Below are positions 6,194-9,402 of a DNA stretch of 9,402 nucleotides, piece by piece. The DNA lies in NCBI GenBank assembly GCA_945897655.1, contig CAMDHB010000113.1, positions 1-9,402 of the forward strand. The letters are read 5' to 3'. The notes under the pieces were generated by a model that saw only the letters and a program-made list of their open reading frames with translations, was not told the DNA's origin and searched no databases. Position numbers and translations under genes: made by a program. Every line of letters starts with the position of its first letter. Within the stretch, counting starts at the first letter, position 1. The stretch comes from Pseudorhodobacter antarcticus (GTDB lineage Bacteria; Pseudomonadota; Alphaproteobacteria; Rhodobacterales; Rhodobacteraceae).

Positions 6194-7740
6194 CCGATCA
6201 GCCCGCCCCGCGTCTGGCGATCCGTGGTTTGACCAAGGCTTTTGGTGGGGTCCGTGCGTTGTCGCGCGCGGACCTGACCGTGATGCCCGGGGAAATCCAC
6301 GGGCTTCTGGGCAAGAACGGGTCGGGCAAATCGACGCTGATCAAGATCCTGTCAGGCTTTCACGCGCCTGACGAGGGCAGCCTTGACATCGACGGCCAGC
6401 CCATCGTCTTGCCGATCCCCCTGGGGAAAAGCGAGGCGCATGGACTGGCCTTTGTTCACCAGAACCTGGGCCTGCTGGCCGATGCGTCTGTTCTGGAAAA
6501 CCTGATCGCCGGGGATTACGACCGTCTGAACCCCTGGGCCATCAACTGGGGTGCCGAGGCCGCCCGCGCCCGCCGGCTGTTCGCCGACCATCACCTGGCC
6601 CTTGATCCTCACGCCCCTGTCAGCGTCCTGTCGCCGGTTGAACGTGCCCAGCTTGCCATCGTGCGGGCCGCCGACCGCGTGCAGGTCCACCGCGCTCATG
6701 GCTTTGGCGGGGTGCTGGTGCTGGACGAACCCACGCCATTTTTGCCGATCGAGGATGTGCGGGTGCTGTTCGCCACCATGCGCCGCCTGACTGCCACTGG
6801 CGTCAGCATCATCTTCGTCTCCCATGACATCGATGAGGTGATGGAAATTACCGACCGCGCCACCGTTCTTCGGGATGGCGAGGTGATCGGCAGCTTTGAA
6901 ACCGCCAGCACCGACCGCGCCCAGATCGTGGCCGCCATCGTTGGCCGTTCCATGACGACCGAGCGCGTGATCGGCCCCTATGCCGCCAGCGCCACGCCCG
7001 CCATTCAGATCAGCGCCCTGTCCGGCCAGATCGTCCGCGATGTCAGCTTCACCCTGCGTTCCGGCGAGATTCTGGGCCTGACCGGCCTTATCGGCTCGGG
7101 CTATGACGAAGTCCCCTATCTTCTGTCGGGTGCCACGCCGGCAAGGCAGGGCCAGTTGAACCTGCCCCCTGCCACGCACGACCTGACCCGCATGACCCCC
7201 GCAACCGCCATCGCCGCTGGCATTGCCCTGATCCCCGCTGACCGCCAGCGCGCCGGCCTGGCGCTGGACCTGTCGCTGACCGAAAACGTCACGCTGCCCC
7301 TGCTGGGCCGCAGCCACAGCGCCTTGAAGCTGAACCACCGCCGCCTGTCCGAGATCACTGCCAGCCTCATGGCCCGCTTTGCCGTCAAGGTCGATCACCC
7401 AAATCAACCCGCCTCGGAACTGTCGGGCGGCAACCAGCAGAAGTTGGTCCTGGGCAAATGGCTGCAACTGGGCCCTCGCCTCGTCTTGCTGGACGAACCG
7501 ACGCAGGGCATCGACGTGGGGGCGAGGCGCGAGATTTACGACCGCCTGGTCGAACTGTGTCGCAGCGGCACCTCGGTCATCTGCGCCACATCGGAATTTG
7601 AACAGCTTGAAACCATCGCCCACCGCGTTCTGGTCTTTGACCGGGGCCGGATCAAGGCCGAGCTTGCCGGTGATGATGTGACGAAATCCGCCATCGCCCA
7701 TGCCTGCTATCAGGAGAACCGGACCAATGCGCCAGCTTAA
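6190..7740 (+). CDS. CUT2-type ABC importer ATPase with two nucleotide-binding domains
   Basis: This is a predicted 516-residue double ATPase of the RbsA/MglA class, acting on the cytoplasmic face of the importer. NBD1 has Walker A GKNGSGKST (41-49), a Q-loop at Q91, Walker B LVLDEPT (176-182) and switch H212. Its signature position reads LSPVERAQL (147-155), lacking the glycines of a normal ABC signature, and it carries about 8 extra residues before Walker B compared with RbsA as I remember it. NBD2 has a degenerate Walker A (GLTGLIGSGYDEV, no lysine), an intact signature LSGGNQQKL (411-419) and Walker B LVLLDEPTQGID (431-442). NBD1 Walker A plus NBD2 signature would therefore make one working site. 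The GTG start at 6190 overlaps the preceding stop by 4 nt with only a weak ribosome site (TGGA at 6176-6179), suggesting translational coupling. The end overlaps the permease by 14 nt. Confidence 0.94.
   Translation: MTDQPAPRLAIRGLTKAFGGVRALSRADLTVMPGEIHGLLGKNGSGKSTLIKILSGFHAPDEGSLDIDGQPIVLPIPLGKSEAHGLAFVHQNLGLLADASVLENLIAGDYDRLNPWAINWGAEAARARRLFADHHLALDPHAPVSVLSPVERAQLAIVRAADRVQVHRAHGFGGVLVLDEPTPFLPIEDVRVLFATMRRLTATGVSIIFVSHDIDEVMEITDRATVLRDGEVIGSFETASTDRAQIVAAIVGRSMTTERVIGPYAASATPAIQISALSGQIVRDVSFTLRSGEILGLTGLIGSGYDEVPYLLSGATPARQGQLNLPPATHDLTRMTPATAIAAGIALIPADRQRAGLALDLSLTENVTLPLLGRSHSALKLNHRRLSEITASLMARFAVKVDHPNQPASELSGGNQQKLVLGKWLQLGPRLVLLDEPTQGIDVGARREIYDRLVELCRSGTSVICATSEFEQLETIAHRVLVFDRGRIKAELAGDDVTKSAIAHACYQENRTNAPA
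7712..7717 (+). promoter_or_regulatory. Shine-Dalgarno that decides the permease start
   Basis: AGGAGA lies inside the 3' end of the ATPase gene, 9 nt before the ATG at 7727. The frame is open from an ATG at 7700, but that start has no comparable site and would precede the usual short cytoplasmic N terminus. Confidence 0.72.
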
Positions 7741-8689
7741 CCTTGCCTATCAGGTCGAACGCTTTGGCCTTGTGATCGTCTGGGTCGCCGTGATCCTGCT
7801 GTTCGGCGCGATGCGTCCGGATACCTTTCTGACATGGTCGAACTTTTCGACCATCTTCGGCTCCCAGGCGGTGCTGGTCATTGTGACCCTTGGCCTTGTC
7901 GTGCCGCTGACGGCGGGGGATTTCGATCTGTCCATCGCGCAGGTGCTGACCTTTGTGTCGATGGTGACCGCGATCCTGTCGGCGAAACTGGGCGTGCCGC
8001 TGTGGGTCATCATTCCGACCGTTCTGGTTCTGGGGGCATTGGTGGGGGCGATCAACGGGGCGCTGACACTGTATTTCCGCGTTCATTCGCTGATCGTGAC
8101 ACTGGGCGTGGGCACCTTCCTGCACGGCATCACCCTTTGGATATCCGACAGCCAGACCATCGGCGGCGTAGCGCGTGCCCTGATGCAATGGTCTATTATT
8201 GAACGTTTCCTGGGCATCCCGATCGCGTTCTATTATGCCATCGGGCTGGCCGCGGCGATGTGGTATGTGCTGTCCTACACCGCCTTTGGCCAGCAACTGC
8301 TGTTCACGGGACGCGGGCGCGAGGTTGGGCGGCTCAGCGGTATCGCCGTCGGGCGGGTGCGGCTCTTGTCCTTCGTGGCCTCTGGCGTAATGGGCGCGAT
8401 TGCGGGGCTGATCTATACCGGCACCACCGGGTCAGCCAACCCAAGTTCGGGCACCATGCTTTTGCTGCCAGCCTTTGCTGCGGCCTTTCTGGGGGCCACC
8501 TGTATCACACCGGGCCGCTTCAACCCATGGGGTTCGGTGGTTGCAGTCTATTTCCTTGTGACAGGCATCAACGGCCTGTCGGTTCTGGGATTCCGCACCT
8601 TTGTGCAGGACCTGTGTTACGGCGGGGCGCTTGTGGTGGCTGTCATGGTCTCGCAACTGGTCAGCGGACGGAAGGAGCGCAACCTGTGA
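7727..8689 (+). CDS. CUT2 (ribose-type) ABC importer permease
   Basis: This is a predicted 320-residue inner-membrane protein of the RbsC/BPD_transp_2 family. It likely works as a homodimer together with the preceding ATPase and binding protein, which makes a complete importer with a single permease gene. About nine to ten hydrophobic segments can be seen, near residues 14-28, 47-63, 68-86, 91-117, 120-140, 168-186, 212-232, 244-260, 268-284 and 294-312. Family motifs are TAGDFDLSIAQVL (62-74, usually GGIDLSVG), the cytoplasmic ATPase-coupling loop GRGREVGRLSGIAVGRVR (195-212), and FLGATCITPGRFNPWGS (254-270). Length is normal. Start at 7727 gives a 14-nt overlap with the ATPase gene; its stop overlaps the next start as GTGA. 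The substrate is not readable from the sequence. Confidence 0.93.
   Translation: MRQLNLAYQVERFGLVIVWVAVILLFGAMRPDTFLTWSNFSTIFGSQAVLVIVTLGLVVPLTAGDFDLSIAQVLTFVSMVTAILSAKLGVPLWVIIPTVLVLGALVGAINGALTLYFRVHSLIVTLGVGTFLHGITLWISDSQTIGGVARALMQWSIIERFLGIPIAFYYAIGLAAAMWYVLSYTAFGQQLLFTGRGREVGRLSGIAVGRVRLLSFVASGVMGAIAGLIYTGTTGSANPSSGTMLLLPAFAAAFLGATCITPGRFNPWGSVVAVYFLVTGINGLSVLGFRTFVQDLCYGGALVVAVMVSQLVSGRKERNL
8672..8677 (+). promoter_or_regulatory. Shine-Dalgarno for the M20 hydrolase
   Basis: AAGGAG, a near-consensus site, lies 8 nt before the GTG at 8686 and inside the permease 3' end. It is the strongest ribosome site in the cluster and supports a GTG start overlapping the permease stop by 4 nt. Confidence 0.75.
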
Positions 8690-9402
8690 ACATTCAACGA
8701 AACACCGGCAACCTGCGAATCAACGCTGAACGTCTGTGGTCGCGCCATATGGAGATGGCTAAAATCGGCGCCATCCCCGGCGACGGCAACTGCCGCCTTG
8801 CCATGTCGGCCGAGGATGCCGCCGCCCGCAGCCTCTTTGCCTCTTGGTGCGCTGCGGCTGGCATGTCGTTGCAGGTCGATGCGGCGGGCAACATGTTCGC
8901 CCTGCGCGCCGGCACCGACCCCAGCCTGCCGCCCATCGCAGCGGGCAGCCATCTGGACACTCAGCCCCACGGCGGCCGCTTTGACGGCATCTCGGGCGTG
9001 CTGGCAGCACTCGAGGTGGTCGAAACACTCAACGATGCCGGCATCGAAACCCGCGCCCCTATAGCCGTTATCAACTGGACGAATGAGGAAGGCGTGCGCT
9101 TTGGCCCCGGCCTGATGGGGTCCTCGTGGTTCGTAGGCAACATTACTGATGACGGGCTTGACGCGATCCGCGACGCCGACGGGGTTTCGTTCGTCGAGGA
9201 GGCTTCCGCGCGCGGCTGGCGCGGTCCGCAGGCAGCAGGAGCCTTTCCGATGGGGGCGTTCTTCGAACTCCACATCGAACAGGGTCCGCAGCTGGAGGCT
9301 CGGGGTCATCAAGTCGGCATCGTCACCTCGGTGCAGGGACTGAAATGGCTCGACGTCGAGGTGATCGGTATGGATGGTCATGCCGGCACCACTCCACTTG
9401 AT
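8686..9402 (+). CDS. M20-family amidohydrolase, N-carbamoyl-L-amino acid hydrolase/beta-ureidopropionase-like (partial, 3' end off window)
   Basis: The frame runs open from GTG 8686 to the window edge, giving the first 239 residues of a family that is usually about 410-420 long. It belongs to the Zn-dependent M20 amidohydrolases (HyuC, allantoate amidohydrolase, beta-ureidopropionase), which hydrolyse N-carbamoyl amino acids to the amino acid, CO2 and ammonia. The dinuclear-metal site is visible: H89 in GSHLDTQPHGG, D100 in FDG, E134/E135 in WTNEEG, and H196 in FELHIEQGP. GHAGTTP (231-237) is the conserved start of the lid/dimerisation domain. The remaining C-terminal metal ligand would lie beyond the edge. 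The TQP after the first histidine resembles ureidopropionase-type enzymes, as far as I recall. As last visible gene of the operon it would complete the pathway begun by the A and B subunits. The exact substrate is unproven. Confidence 0.9.
   Translation, partial: MNIQRNTGNLRINAERLWSRHMEMAKIGAIPGDGNCRLAMSAEDAAARSLFASWCAAAGMSLQVDAAGNMFALRAGTDPSLPPIAAGSHLDTQPHGGRFDGISGVLAALEVVETLNDAGIETRAPIAVINWTNEEGVRFGPGLMGSSWFVGNITDDGLDAIRDADGVSFVEEASARGWRGPQAAGAFPMGAFFELHIEQGPQLEARGHQVGIVTSVQGLKWLDVEVIGMDGHAGTTPLD

Noticed and set aside
6352..7701. Open frame of 449 codons on the minus strand opposite the ABC ATPase
   Set aside because: It has low-complexity glycine/glutamine/aspartate-rich composition typical of a shadow frame; the ATPase on the + strand is unmistakable.
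8617..9381. Open frame of 254 codons on the minus strand at the right edge
   Set aside because: It lies opposite the M20 hydrolase, whose metal-site motifs are all intact on the + strand.

Overview
The window looks like a piece of a GC-rich alphaproteobacterial genome, probably Rhodobacterales (Paracoccus or Roseobacter-like). This is inferred from the strong G/C third-position bias, the tightly overlapped genes and the style of the proteins; no rRNA or other phylogenetic marker is present.

Layout. Positions 74-472 (+) encode a small helix-turn-helix protein. It converges on a MarR-family regulator at 557-1168 (-); the short gap between them carries an alternating set of inverted repeats. 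The MarR gene is divergent from a six-gene cluster that fills the rest of the window on the + strand: hyuA-like (1208-3286), hyuB-like (3283-5043), a periplasmic binding protein (5087-6193), a double-domain ABC ATPase (6190-7740), an ABC permease (7727-8689), and the first 239 codons of an M20-family amidohydrolase (8686 to the window edge). Junctions inside the cluster are 4-nt ATGA/GTGA overlaps (three), one 14-nt overlap and one 43-nt gap, so it reads as a single translationally coupled operon. A perfect 14-bp palindrome overlaps the MarR start codon and lies just upstream of the hyuA ribosome binding site. It is the obvious candidate operator for control of both directions.

How the genes work together (inference from families). 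A complete CUT2 (ribose-type) ABC importer would bring in a small cyclic or N-carbamoyl compound. The HyuA/HyuB pair would open a hydantoin-like ring using ATP, giving an N-carbamoyl amino acid. The M20 metal-dependent hydrolase would then remove the carbamoyl group, releasing the amino acid, CO2 and ammonia. This matches the known hyuA-hyuB-hyuC route for 5-substituted hydantoins, but with an ABC importer in the position where an NCS1-type permease is the best-known transporter. The true substrate cannot be read from the sequence.

No RNA gene, insertion sequence, CRISPR array or replication origin was seen. No convincing sigma-70 promoter or canonical Rho-independent terminator could be assigned.
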